Below, piece after piece: positions 22,500-33,589 of a DNA stretch of 64,000 nucleotides. The first letter of the stretch is position 1. Every line of letters starts with the position of its first letter. Origin of the DNA: Lichtheimia corymbifera B2541 (taxonomy: Eukaryota > Mucoromycota > Mucoromycetes > Mucorales > Lichtheimiaceae); NCBI GenBank assembly GCA_000697475.1, contig JNEU01000957.1, positions 1 to 64,000 of the forward strand, read 5' to 3'. The position numbers and the translations under genes were made by a program. The notes under the pieces were generated by a model that was given only the letters and a program-made list of their open reading frames with translations, made no database searches and was not told the origin of the DNA.

Positions 22500-24265
22500 T
22501 ATCTCCAAATTTCCATAATGATTTGTAGAGGCGTTATGAGAACGATATTGATCAGCATGCCCGAGAGCACCTCCTGGCCAAGTTTCGACCTCCCCACCAG
22601 CAATATCGGCGCGCACGGCCGTACACCCCTATTTATGTTACCATCCCTTCGTCGTCTCTCCTACATTCAAGATTTTCGTAATGAACTCTGGGCACTTTAT
22701 GAGAACGAAATTGCTCAGCGTGGTCGAAAGGATGTTGTGTGAAAGTTTCAGGTTTGAGGGGGTGCAATCTCGGGGAGCAGGAGCGTCTACTCTATTTTTC
22801 TCTATATTTGGGCTGGCCCGCATTCAAAATGTTTATAATGAAGCATACGGTTTTTAAATGAATGGAGTCGATCAGCATGTGCGAGAGTACCTTCTGACCA
22901 AGTTTCAAGTGCGAGATGGGGAATCCCATGAAAATACATACTAACTGACCTTTTCATAAATCCGGCGCTTTCCCAATTTCCATCAGTTATAGTAAAACCC
23001 CACATTATGCTCTCCCATTCGAAATTTAAGTGTGGGTTCGCTATTAAGACAAAGTTGTTCAGCATGATCTAGAGCACAATGTGTGAAGGTTTGAGGTTCG
23101 AGACAGGCAATCAAGGTCATAGAATAATTTATAGTGTGCATGGCAGTGTCTGACCTATTTAATTTCCCACTTCTTCCACTCTTGGCTTCTTGCCTCTTCC
23201 TCCTCCCATTCTCAACTGTTGCCCCCATTCAAGTACAACTACAACCTGCGAACGATTGCCTTGCTTTTCAATCCACCATGTCAACCCTACCATTGTCTTG
23301 AATCGATTGTCTTTAACTGAATGACAAGCTCATAGCGTGTGCACCCCACTTCAACACACGCCTTTCTGAAAGCACACACTGTCTTGCACACTCCAATGCC
23401 ACATTCAAACGATACAGCATTCATTCCAGCAGTTACTATTAGCAATGACTTTATTGTCTCAAGCAGTGTTCACAATCTTGTCACTCTACCACTACAACAC
23501 GCTCCTCTGCCACAACCATCCCCTAACAGCGGCTGCCATTAGCAAGGTCTCCATCGTCTCAAGTTACTTGCGGCCCCTTCACGTGGACAGCTGATAGCCA
23601 TTGTATAAAAGCAGCTTTATTTACGTGTGGCAACTTGCAATGATGCATACGACTTCTAATGGATGGTCCTATATCAGCTATCAAGTATCCCGCAATGCAA
23701 GCACTCTTCGCCTTGTTGAGCAGCACTGAAAATGACCAAGAAAGAGAGAGACCAACACTCGGATGGAAAAGGAAGCATATAAGCAGCGATCACAGAGGCT
23801 CTTTCTTATTGGACTCGCAACGGTTATGGATGAATGGATGGATGCAATCAAGTGCAGTAATGTGTAATCCTGGAATGTTGCTTTGGCTACTTGGCTCGTC
23901 GTCAGCAGTAACGAACACGTGGATACGGCTGAGGATGATGATGGATTGGATGAATTGGATGGCATGGAAACGAGGGCTTATAACTTTGACAAGAGAGGAT
24001 TTATCACCATGGATGATACTGCAACATTCAAGTCAATGCATGCAACAGCTACTTTTACAAATTTGGATGAAGATGCTATGATGGCAGAAACCAAGAATAC
24101 AATGACACAATGACACCTGCTGATTCTTTGTAATACACTGGTTGGCATCTGGAAGGAAAGGAACGATAGATATCTGATGGCCGGAAGAGGAGATTGTATT
24201 ATACCCGCATCATTGTATCGAGACGTTCTTGTTCCTTCTGTCATATTACATTCATTAAAGCTTCA
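22500..24265 (+). repeat. Dispersed element C, copy 1 (tandem monomers plus decayed ORF)
   Basis: The 5' part holds four degenerate tandem monomers, with TTGATCAGC-like anchors at 22,548, 22,711, 22,868 and 23,055. Next come a conserved spacer (ACTTCTTCCACT, TCTCAACTGTTGCCCC), a TATA-like TGTATAAAAGCAG at 23,606-23,618, and a decayed reading frame at about 23,700-24,110 with frameshifts and stops. A second copy lies at 60.2-62.2 kb and a partial inverted one at 25.0-25.7 kb. No reverse transcriptase, transposase or helicase motif was recognised, so the class is open. Confidence 0.75.
23700..24113 (+). pseudogene. Decayed ORF remnant in element C, copy 1
   Basis: Fragments in different frames match the other copies: RMEKEAYKQRSQR near 23,761 (61,668 copy: WMEKKAYQHLSQR) and HVDTAEDDDGLDELDG near 23,923 (25.2-kb copy on the minus strand: YVDTAESDDDGLDAMD), ending in TKNTMTQ. 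Stops and frameshifts separate the blocks. Similarity between copies at the protein level suggests it was once coding; I do not recognise the family. Confidence 0.5.
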
Positions 24266-24319
24266 TTGCTCATATGTGATTAGACGATGGGTAGTGCCAA
24301 TAACTGATTATATACATGT

Positions 24320-24450
24320 TTAAATAGACGCTGTGAAGTTTAGAGATACAAGTGATTTTATGTTTTACATATGCTATAAGACTGATGCTATATGACAGGA
24401 GATCTTTGTTTATTATCAATCGCCTCACTCACCTTAGAGCTAAAGATATA
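24320..24450. repeat. Fragment of element A arm
   Basis: GAAGTTTAGAGATACA, TTTTACATATGCTATAAG and GATGCTATATGACAGG appear in the arm order of element A, followed by TTGTTTATTATCAA. It is a single unpaired arm. Confidence 0.6.
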
Positions 24451-24999
24451 GGAGAATGTGATTGTGTAACTAGCCAAACTGAAGGGTCGATCTTATTGGT
24501 AGAGCGTGCATGATAGATATTCGCCCCCATACGCCTACAGTAAGATCCGCCTATGATAGAGCGTATGGTACTTCTTTCAAGTTGATCATGGTATAGTGAA
24601 CAAGTCAAGTATGATAACTGCATTCGGGTATGAGGGGTAATGGTATTGCTTGCCTCCAGGGCTCATTCGAATATAAGGCTGCACATACAACAACAAGGTA
24701 GCACATGCTGAGAGTTGTCATTAGGTACTCGTGCTACATTGTATCAGAGCTCACTCTTTCTGAAACGCAGTGACTTGGAGCTTACAATGGACCAAGCTTA
24801 CTGCAACAAGCATTATCGTCGGGTACAGTTACAATGGGTTTATTATCTTTGAAAACACAAGCGTCTATTTTAAGCCTGAGAATACTACTGCCTATCGTGT
24901 ATGAACATATGGACAAGTAAGCTTTAATAACGAATGTAATAGGACAAAGGAGCAAAAGGGTCTAGATACAATGATGTTGACTATCCAATCTCGTTTTCC
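24451..24999. other. Intergenic sequence within the repeat island
   Basis: Nothing beyond A/T-rich single-copy-looking sequence was seen; no ORF over 65 codons. Confidence 0.4.
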
Positions 25000-25720
25000 G
25001 ACCTTCAAACTTCTATCCTCTCTTTGCATCCCAGTGGATTACACAGAATCAGCGGGTATCGTTGTGCGATTGCATTCTTGGTTGCTGCCGTCATAAGCAT
25101 CTTGATCCACGAGTATACAATAGCTGCAGCATGCATTGGTTTGAGTGTCCCCCAAGGGCATCCATCGCTATAAAACACACTTTCGTCAAAGATACAAGCC
25201 CCCTTGTCCATGGCATCCAATCCATCATCGTCACTCTCAGCCGTATCCACATAACATCGGTCCATCCTTCGTCTTGATCCAACACGTTGATAGAAGGAAT
25301 TCCTGAGATCGCTTGCTGACGTACTTTCTTTTCCATCCGTCAGTCTGTCAAATCACTTGCTTGGTCGTTCTCTTTGCAGTAGTAGTTGATGGCTGATAAG
25401 GGATCATCCATAGGAATCCGTATGCCTTGAAGCAAGTTGTTACGCGTAAATACAACTTTGTTCTTATAAAGACATCACGCTTCATTTACAAATCGTGAAT
25501 GGCAGGGTATAATGTGGGATTGACTATGACCGACAGAAATGGCGTATACCCGTCCAAATTCATGCAATGTCGATTAGAATCAATCACTTTGAGGTTCCCT
25601 ATCTCGAACATGAAACTTGGTCAGAAGGTGCTCTCGAACATGCTGATCAACTCCATTCATATAAAAACCACACACTTCTTTTGAAAATTCTGAAACTCAG
25701 GTACATCTTTATGTTTTACC
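25000..25720 (-). repeat. Dispersed element C, partial inverted copy
   Basis: Read on the minus strand, 25,720-25,440 contains two of the tandem monomers (GGAGTTGATCAGCATG and the ACAAAGTTGTATTTACGCG variant), and 25,360-25,040 contains the decayed ORF region (ATGGAAAAGAAAGTACG, GTGGATACGGCTGAGAGTGA). The central spacer of the full copies is missing, so this copy carries an internal deletion. Confidence 0.65.
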
Positions 25721-26204
25721 TATGCTGCAAGCGGGTTGGGATTGTTGATGTCGAGAGCACTAGAGCCAGGTGGGTGAACCACTAGCACCAATCACCCGAA
25801 TCATTAGCCCAAGTCATATGAATTGCTATTTTGCACACTTCCAGACTTATGCATCAGAATGGATGGACACACAAACACAAGACAATACCAGCCTGTACAT
25901 TGTAATGCCCTTTTGAACAAAGATATCAACCGACCCACCTCTCCCACGTATTCTCCCCAAAATAAAATCCATTGCTTGTAGATCGACGACCTTTAATGCT
26001 ACTCAACTTTAACGTCTTTTGCTGCTGCGTGATTATGTATCTTCTTCATTATTGATGCAAAGTTTCAATAACAGGTATTCTCGCTATAGATTCAACATTA
26101 AAGGAAGAATAATATTCGCTTCATTATAAAAGTACAAGAGTTTATTAAGCGATCTATACACAGGTGGGAAGGGGTGATGATGATGATGATGATAACGACA
26201 GTGT
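25721..26204. other. 3' flank of the RNB exonuclease gene
   Basis: No gene seen. A/T-rich sequence with an ATGATGATGATGATGATGA microsatellite at 26,175-26,193, just past the exonuclease stop codon. Confidence 0.4.
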
Positions 26205-28997
26205 CTATACAAGTTGCAAGTCTAAATGTCCTTGAGCGAGGTCGTTTTTGATGGTGCGAGCTTTGACAACTTGGCCCACTTGAAGAGATTGGTTCAGATT
26301 AGCGAGTCTGGCGCGGACACCAAGTTCAAGAATGGTGACGTTTGCAGATTCCATGGAAGCACCCAAGTCTGAGCGTGTAAGCGCATTGGGACGGTTCACC
26401 ATGCAAGTCCATAAAGTATCAGAGGGTAGACGGGATACCAATTGTTGAACCCAACAGCCGATACTGCGTTGTTGCCATGCCAACAACCGTTTCTCTCGTG
26501 CTTCAAGTTGTGGAACGAGTGTCATGAGGGTGTCATTATCAAAAGGTGCCTTAGTACCAAGCACATGTGCCTTCAATTGCCAATGCACAAGCATATCCAT
26601 GTAGCGTCGTAAAGGAGAAGTAGCCTTGACATAGCCATCCTGAATACCCATCAATACGTGTGGCAACCCTGGCGTCGTAGTAGCCATGGCAGGTGGTAAC
26701 AGGCTCATGTAGTTCAACATGCGTTGCATTGGCAACATACCGGTATCCGGATCACGTGCGTCAAGCATCTCTTGTCGTAACTCTGCATCATCTTCAGGAC
26801 GCCATGTTTGTGTGCGATGTGGTATATCCAAGCCGTTTTCACGTGCGCATTGACTGACGACACGGCCACCCAAGATCATGGTCTCAGCTACCATTTGTCG
26901 TGCTGGTGATACTGCTGAACGATCAAGAGAGAGGCGTAACGTAGGCATCTTGGTGGCATAGCGTGGTTTGCCGTTGAATTCCAACCTTGGTAACTGTAGA
27001 GGCGCATCATCCAGCATGATCATTGGGGCCGGGCGTATAAAGTTGAGAGCACCATTGCGAATACGAGCCAATTGGTGTGTACGAGTGAGTTTGTAAATAT
27101 CAATTAAATCCTTTTCAGCTTCCTTTGGCACTGTTGTCGTTTTGGCTGGCTGTTGTTGTTGTTGTACAGCATTGTTGTTATCATGCGGATGTACAAAGCT
27201 GGTATTCAAATCAATGTGTGGGTCGGAAACAGTGGGTGCATGAGGCGCAAGAAGTGTGTCAAGGTCATCATAATAAATCTTGTGCACTTTGTGAACCACT
27301 GAGGGACGTACGTGCCAATCAAGAATAGATCCATCGCGTGTATCAAGCTTGGCTGAGAAAGAAAAGGCATATTGGGATCCATCACGCAAAGTATGAGCTG
27401 TTTCGCCAAGACTGAACTTGAGTTCGCCAAGGACACTTGGCAACATGGAGACATGCATCTCGGGCATATACAGTGTCTGTACTCGCTGTTGCATGAGTGG
27501 TTGCATTGGGTGATCAGGTGGGATAAATGCGGTAGGATCTGCGATATGGATATGTAACCAACACGTGTCCTCTGAGCCTGGGATCCGTTCAATCGATACA
27601 CCGTCATCAATCTCTTTTGCAAATGGATCATCCACCGTGTATACTGGCAGCTTTCCAAAGTCATGTCTTTTTGAATCGCATGGATCACGTGCATAGAAAC
27701 CGGCACGATCCGCCTGTCCTTCAAGGAATGCCTTTGCATATCCATCCAATTCTTCTTGTGTCTTGCGAGCACGATCCGACCACAAAAACTCATCGACAAA
27801 GGAGGCATTTTGGAAGAGGAAGAGATTATCCCATGGCTTCAGCATTCCAACTTGCTTAAGAAACCGCATCGCCAACGACTTATCGACAAAGATGTCTTCC
27901 TTATAACACCCCAGGGCCTTGAGAATGGTAGGTGCATATACATCATGTGGTGATTTCAGGGCGCTATCGGATGATTTCACCCAATCCGCCACAAAGTTGA
28001 CAAAGCGGGCATCTTGCTTCGTAAAGTGAATATGATGAAAGGGCTTGGTATCCTTGACTGTCCCCAGAGATTGGTGAGATAGCTCCTCATAGAGTCGTAT
28101 CAAATGACTTGCACGCTCCAGGAAGCCTGTATAGCTCTTGTCTCGCCTACGGATGGCATCCACCAGGGACGAAATCTCTCGAGTGCCTTGCTCGGATCTC
28201 AGTAGCCATTCCTGGGTCGATCTTACATTGCGTGTGGGAATAAAATGTAGTGGATCATTTGCGAGATGCAGGAATGTAATATGGAGTTGTTCAGAGGAGA
28301 CTTGCTGCTCTTGCTTCAATCCAAAGGCTACCCGAGCCATTTCCTCCAATGTTACTTTTAGATCATCCTCTTTGCTGTCAGCTTGTGCAATAAAGTGCTT
28401 GTAGATGCGATTCAGTCCACGTAATGATAATCCCTTTTTGAGCTGAATTGATTTCTGATAGTCGAATATCATCCGCGACTCAAAAGATGCTGGCTGATCT
28501 CCTTTTTGAAAGTTGGGTAGGCGGAATAGCACATCCTCGCTCATAAACTCAAGCTCTCGTCCGTTACGCAACATGACCGTAAGTATCTGACGTCGTCCAC
28601 TGATAGCTCGTTCATTCACTACGACACCGCTCCATTGAGAATCCCTGATTTTATGTTGAATAGAATAAATGAGTCCGTTTGTCAAAACAAGATCCCCAGC
28701 GATCTGTGCTTACTTTGTAAATATCTCAACATAATCGCGAGGTTGAATTGCAGTTGTGAGTATGGGAGGTGATGGGATCTCGATCTTGGGTTCTTCGAGT
28801 GGAGAGACAGGAACAGCGTTGTCGTCGTCAAAAGGTGGTTCTTCTTGTGTATCTGCCTTGGATTTTGATGCTGATGATAAGGGTATCTTGGCAGCCGCAT
28901 GTCGAGAACGAATGAATGAACGAGGTGCTCTTGTTGCTGCTACCAAAGGCAACCGACAAGTGATGCTGCGTTGTTGTAGCAGCACTCGTTGCCACAT
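26205..28997 (-). CDS. Mitochondrial RNase II-family (RNB) 3'-5' exoribonuclease, DSS1/CYT-4 type
   Basis: Two exons (28997-28714, 28644-26205) encode 907 aa. The N-terminus is basic and Ser/Arg-rich (MWQRVLLQQRSITCR...) without acidic residues for about 45 positions, as in mitochondrial presequences. The RNB catalytic domain begins with VDDPFAKEIDDGVSIE near residues 432-447, which carries the metal-binding aspartates, and continues through HIHIADPTAFIP, ALNFIRP, RMLNYMSL and the ATSPLRRYMDMLVHWQLKAH signature, with an S1-like C-terminus. In yeast and Neurospora such proteins are the exonuclease of the mitochondrial degradosome. Exon 2 could open at an internal start, but splicing at 28,713/28,645 preserves frame and adds the presequence. 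Confidence 0.9.
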
Positions 28998-29187
28998 GGT
29001 GCTGGATGATTCAAAGGAGGAGTAGAGATGAAAGAAAAAGGATAAACATTAGATTTTTAAAGTGCAGCGGACCAAGTTTCATGCTGTCTCACACCCACAG
29101 TGGATGATGATGATGATGTACACGTCATTTATGTATATTCACATTGCATTGAAAACACGTACAGATACAACTATGGATATATCTCTC

Positions 29188-29505
29188 TTATTTGTTCAAC
29201 AAGGCTTGACCTTGGGTGGTAACTTCGCCATCAGCTTCGAAACTGTCTACGTGTGGGTCATCATTGAAAGCACCCAATGCTTGAACGCTAGTATCGGGCA
29301 CTTTAACCGCGAATCCCTTGAGAGCTGCATTATAGCGATGGGTGATGGTGGCACCACTGGCTTCAATATCTTGGGCCCTTTGTTCAAGCACGTCGGCAGG
29401 AGTATCGCTCTTGAAGGTGATGATATAGTTGGAAGCTAGTAGCTTTGTGTTGGTACAAAACAAAGCACGTCTCGTTGGCAATAGTAGAAATGACTTACCG
29501 GACAT
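29188..29505 (-). CDS. Proteinase inhibitor I9 (PBI2-like) protein
   Basis: A 7-base first exon (29505-29499) and a second exon (29435-29188) give 84 aa. After Met-Ser-Ala the protein is an inhibitor I9/subtilisin propeptide fold: NYIITFKSDTPADVLE, an ASGATITHRYNAALKGFAVKVP core and a DDPHVDSFEADGEV strand. Yeast Pbi2 is a cytosolic inhibitor of vacuolar proteinase B and also takes part in vacuole fusion; length and the lack of a protease domain or signal peptide fit that type. A TATA-like box (minus-strand GCATATAAAG, 29,590-29,581) lies about 80 bases upstream. An unspliced reading gives a 105-residue form with an odd N-terminus and is less likely. Confidence 0.88.
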   Translation of the reverse strand: MSGKSFLLLPTRRALFCTNTKLLASNYIITFKSDTPADVLEQRAQDIEASGATITHRYNAALKGFAVKVPDTSVQALGAFNDDPHVDSFEADGEVTTQGQALLNK

Positions 29506-29879
29506 GATGAAAAGTTTGTGAATGAAAAAAGAAGAAAAAGAAAAAAGTAGTGGGAAGAAGAAGGGAAAGGATAACGTAACCTTTATATGCTCGGCACTGT
29601 GTGACACAAACGAATCTTATTGGAGCTTCTTGCATGCAGCCGGGACCTACGCCATGCCAAACAACGACGTCAAGCTTGCTTGGTTCTAAATAATAGTATA
29701 GTACACATTTCATCATCATCATCAGCAACATCCTCATATAGTTGAATCAGTCATACCTTTTTATGTTGTTGTTGCATGATAGATAACATCTCTTATCCAA
29801 TCAGCTCACAAAAGGAATAGACGCTAAATTTGCCCAGTCTGCAGCTGCTTCGGAGCAAGGTGCCACCTCTTCCCTCATC

Positions 29880-30924
29880 ATGTCTAGACTCGTATTCAAA
29901 GGTGACAAAGTACCAAAGTAGGATCATGAAAGTAATATCATCCTTTTATTGTTGTTATTAATCCTATCCTCTATGGCTTTAGAAAGAAGAAAAAGAAACG
30001 ATCTGCTTCTGAACGCGTTGAACACGGTGGTGCTATGGGTGATTCAGACGAAGGTAAAAAGAAAAGGAATGCGCATGTGTGTGTGTGAGAGAGAGAGCAA
30101 TAGACTCATGGGATCTGTTTTCGAAGGATGGGTGCGTGCCGATCAACTCGACGATCTAGTGGGTCCTTTGTTTATTACTCATCCGAGCGATCCCACCATT
30201 TGCTTGACGGTGGACGACAATGATCGATTGCTTGCTTATCCTATTCCCGAGGGTGCTACCGAGACCGAGCCTGTGATTGTGAATCAAGTCTTTGTGGGCG
30301 CACGGTTATTAGGCACATCCAATACGTTTACCATCAAGTCTGTACACAAGAAATACTTGAGCAGTGACAAGTTTGGCGTCGTCAGTGCCGATCGCGAAGC
30401 TATCAGTGGTCTTGAAGAGTGGGAGCCAGCCATCACCGATGCAGGTGTCGCTTTCCGTAATGCACACGGCAAGTTCCTTATGGTGGATCAAATTGCTGGA
30501 GGAGGTAATTTACATCAATATCTCTCCATGACATTGGTAGCTTAAACATACATGCATCCATGCAGGTTTCAAAATCCGTGCAGATTCAGATGAAGTTGGC
30601 TTTTGTGAGACTTTTCGAGTCTATTGTCAGGCACGTTTCAAGCGAAAAGCAAGGCATGACAGGAAAAAGCAAAAGAAGGAATCCCATATCGATGAACTGG
30701 ATAATGTGTAAGTTATTGATCATAGTGTGTGAGCTGGTGTAAGGCATTTTATTCATCCTATTGTCTCTATCTACAGCAAAAAGTTTCAGTCATGGGGTGG
30801 CGGTCGCGTACACATGTCTAAGTCAGATACACGTGAACTAAAGAAAGCCAAGGAAGAAGGTCGAATTGCAGAAGCTATGCTGGATCGTAGAGCTAAAGTC
30901 AAGTCAGATCGTTATTGTAAATAA
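29880..30924 (+). CDS. FRG1-like nucleolar RNA/actin-associated protein
   Basis: Five exons (29880-29917, 29983-30053, 30127-30504, 30566-30707, 30777-30924) give 258 aa, the size of human FRG1. The N-terminus is a short strand followed by a Lys run (KKKKKKR), then a fascin-like beta-trefoil (IKSVHKKYLSSDKFGVVSADREA, EEWEPAITDAGVAFRNAHGKF). The C-terminus has KKFQSWGG and ends in the strongly conserved AMLDRRAKVKSDRYCK. FRG1 proteins are nuclear, linked to pre-mRNA splicing and RNA processing, and bind F-actin. The first donor (AA then GTAGGA) is weaker than the others but keeps frame. The stop lies 72 bases from the stop of the convergent chitinase. Confidence 0.9.
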
Positions 30925-30996
30925 TATGCTATTTTGTGTCTTTGCGTTATCGAGTGAACAATGTTTATTTGATGAAAAGGATTGGGGGCAATCGTT

Positions 30997-33270
30997 TTAT
31001 GTGTATGGGCGTTGCTTTTGCTTCGACTTTACTCGGGTGATATGCGACCATCTTTTCTCCTTCTTGGATAGGCTATAGTTGGTATTATCAGCAGATGCAG
31101 CAGCTGTGGTGGATAAGGTCGCATCGGGAGTTGTAGCAGCAGATGATGAGCCGGTGGCTGCGGAATCAGTAGTAATAGATCCCATACTTGATGCAGTCGA
31201 CGAGTCGCTTGAATCCGTGGTCATAGGGCCTACTTCCCAAGTGGAAAGAGTAGTATCACTAGATGATGCTGAGGCTGTCAACGTATCAGACATGGAGCCT
31301 GTGCTTGTAGCATCTGCTGTATTATCGCTTGAGCTGGTGGATGATGCACTAGCATTGATGTTGCCAGATGATGATGAAGAGCTTGCATCCCCATCGCTAC
31401 AGCTGCTCACTATAATATGTATGACATATGGCACATGGAACGTTAATCTAAAGAGGTATCACGATTCGGCGCTTACGTACCTGCGGTCCATTCGCTGTTT
31501 GCACCGCCATCAGGTTCACTATCAGTAAACCACTTTGCCTAGAAACAGGTTGCCATGGAGAATATGTCGTTAAAAACGTGAATGACCGCAATTGGACTTG
31601 TTGCATACCTGCCAAATATCCCTGCCATACCAATGGATAATCAAAAAGAACATTCATTGTTGGTTAAGAAAAGAAAAAGGATAATCTGTTTGGGATCAAA
31701 GCTTACCCTCTAGACAATGAAAAATTATTTTAGTTTCCAGGCGACCGTGAATTATAACAGAAAAGTCCTTACTTGTATGATACTTTGCTTCCACCTGGAT
31801 ACTGCTTTCGTTTTGAGTAAGCGGGTGCATCACATGGGGGTAGTTGAAAAGAGGAGCCGCATGATGATGATGATCCTTGGCTGATAGCCTCTTTGATCGC
31901 CTTGTCAAACCGATTGTTTCCGTAAGCTTGGGATACATCTACATACATATTGCTTAGCACATTCTTTGTTTACATGGCGCCACGTGTCTTCTTTACCCCA
32001 ATACATGACACCTCCAAAACTTGGAAACTGCTTTTGGGTCTCACTCGCGATCTTGCCAAGTTGGTCGGCGGACACATAACCCCCTCCAGCGGCACTGCTG
32101 CTAGCTGGCGCACCAATATAAACTTTGACGTTCTTGTTGGGAGAGACATTGCGCGCCCAATAATCCCATTGACCAAAATTCCACTGGGGTTGCCCATAGG
32201 TTTGTAGGCCACATGGATTGTTATCTAACCGTTGCTGGATCAGCAGTTGTAGAAACAATGACATGCATGTAGTATATAACGAAAACTTACAAAATTGAAC
32301 AAAGATCGCATCCATAGGAAAGCTGTTGATCGTTTCTTGAAGATTGGCATCTGGATATACACATTGGGGTGCAGCTGTAATATAATATTTGCGGTCGGAT
32401 GATCCAAAATGGCCTTTGAGCTTGTTCAAAAACGTCGTGTAATCTAAAAAAGAACATGTGAGAATATGAAAGGGTGTATTTTGATTTAGATAACTCACGG
32501 GCAGATCCGCCACCTTCAATGTCAAGATCAACCCTGTGCATAATAACAATAGGACAAGTTACCGCCAGTTGAATGAAATAAGGTTTCTGCATACTTACCC
32601 ATCAAGAATAGCGCTTCCAAAAGGACGCATGTCGGATGATCCCCCAAGAAAGAGATTCCAAATGGTGTCAGCAAAGCTCTCTGCCTGATCATCCGACTGG
32701 AAACCAACACCACCCGTGGCTCCACCAAGTGAGATCGTCAGCACCTTGCCTCGCTTTTGACACCCGATGATGTCGTCTTGCATCTTGGATGTGCAGTTGG
32801 CCAACGCTGTTCCAGGAAAGGTAGGATCATCCACATTGCTGCAAGTCTTTGTCGATTGAAAATGAGTAAACTTGATGACAAAAATAGTCAACTTACATTG
32901 GCAAGATTAATCTCTGGTTGGCCGCCAGTGCTGAAAAACTTGGTCAGGAAGGCGATAGGAAACATGTCGATGGTATCATCGTTGCAATATTCATGCAGTG
33001 GCTTTTGCCAATTGCTCTTGTCGCCACCATTAGCCGCACCATATGAGTTTTGGCCCCAATCTTAAGAGATCATGTTGTTACAATACGCATCTTGCTGTAA
33101 ATATAATGGCATATTACTTACATCCAGCCACATTGGAACTGCAATCCATCTAATTCATCTCGATGAAAATTAATATCTAATCCTCATCAAGTGCCGGACT
33201 TTCTTACATTAAAGGCGTGGGTGATAGAAATCAAGGAAATGACACCAATGGCAAAGAATTTCGAGTGCAT
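30997..33270 (-). CDS. Class III chitinase (GH18) with chitin-binding module and Ser/Thr-rich tail
   Basis: Secreted endochitinase. Twelve exons are proposed: 33270-33208, 33149-33122, 33060-32897, 32846-32599, 32533-32499, 32443-32291, 32224-31997, 31938-31773, 31709-31707, 31621-31609, 31538-31481, 31409-30997 (523 aa). A signal peptide (MHSKFFAIGVISLISITHAF) precedes SSNVAGYWGQNSYGA; the GH18 motif DGVDLDIEGG lies at 167-176 with catalytic Glu174; FVQFYNNPCG and GGVMYWDVSQAYG close the barrel. A CBM5/12-like module (GSKVSYKGDIWQAKWFTDSEP) follows and then about 130 Ser/Thr-rich residues, likely O-glycosylated. The 3-nt exon supplies a Gly; skipping it also stays in frame. A minus-strand TATATAAAAG lies about 40 bases before the ATG. 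It may act in wall remodelling. Confidence 0.9.
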
Positions 33271-33310
33271 GATGTTGTTGAAGAAGCTGCTGTATGTAGC
33301 CATTGGATCA

Positions 33311-33320
33311 CTTTTATATA
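33311..33320 (-). promoter_or_regulatory. TATA box of the chitinase gene
   Basis: Minus-strand TATATAAAAG about 40 bases upstream of the chitinase ATG, within the 319-base divergent promoter shared with the CDC1-like gene. The role is inferred from position. Confidence 0.5.
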
Positions 33321-33589
33321 AGCTGGACCTTTTGGATCATGACCATGAGAACCTGTTATTGTTACGGGATTGAATGTTGTTGAGTGATGGTGAGTTGTAA
33401 TCACATGTGGTGGATGTTTCATTATTCTTCCTACCATGGCGGATGTCCATCCCACAATGTCGGGTGCCAATGTCGGGGAATCTATGCCAATGTGCAACAT
33501 GAGAGGAGTTGAATTAAGGTTATCTGCAACCTCCATATTGCTGGTTACATGGCTTTCGCGCACACCACCACATACATTACCTCCATTGC

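Noticed and set aside
26175..26193. ATG/GAT microsatellite as a functional element
   Set aside because: Simple repeat in a 3' flank without any sign of function.
30061..30126. In-frame reading through the FRG1 intron
   Set aside because: It is low-complexity (GTGTGTGTGAGAGAGAGAG) and absent from FRG1 relatives; the donor GTAAAA and acceptor TCGAAG remove it.
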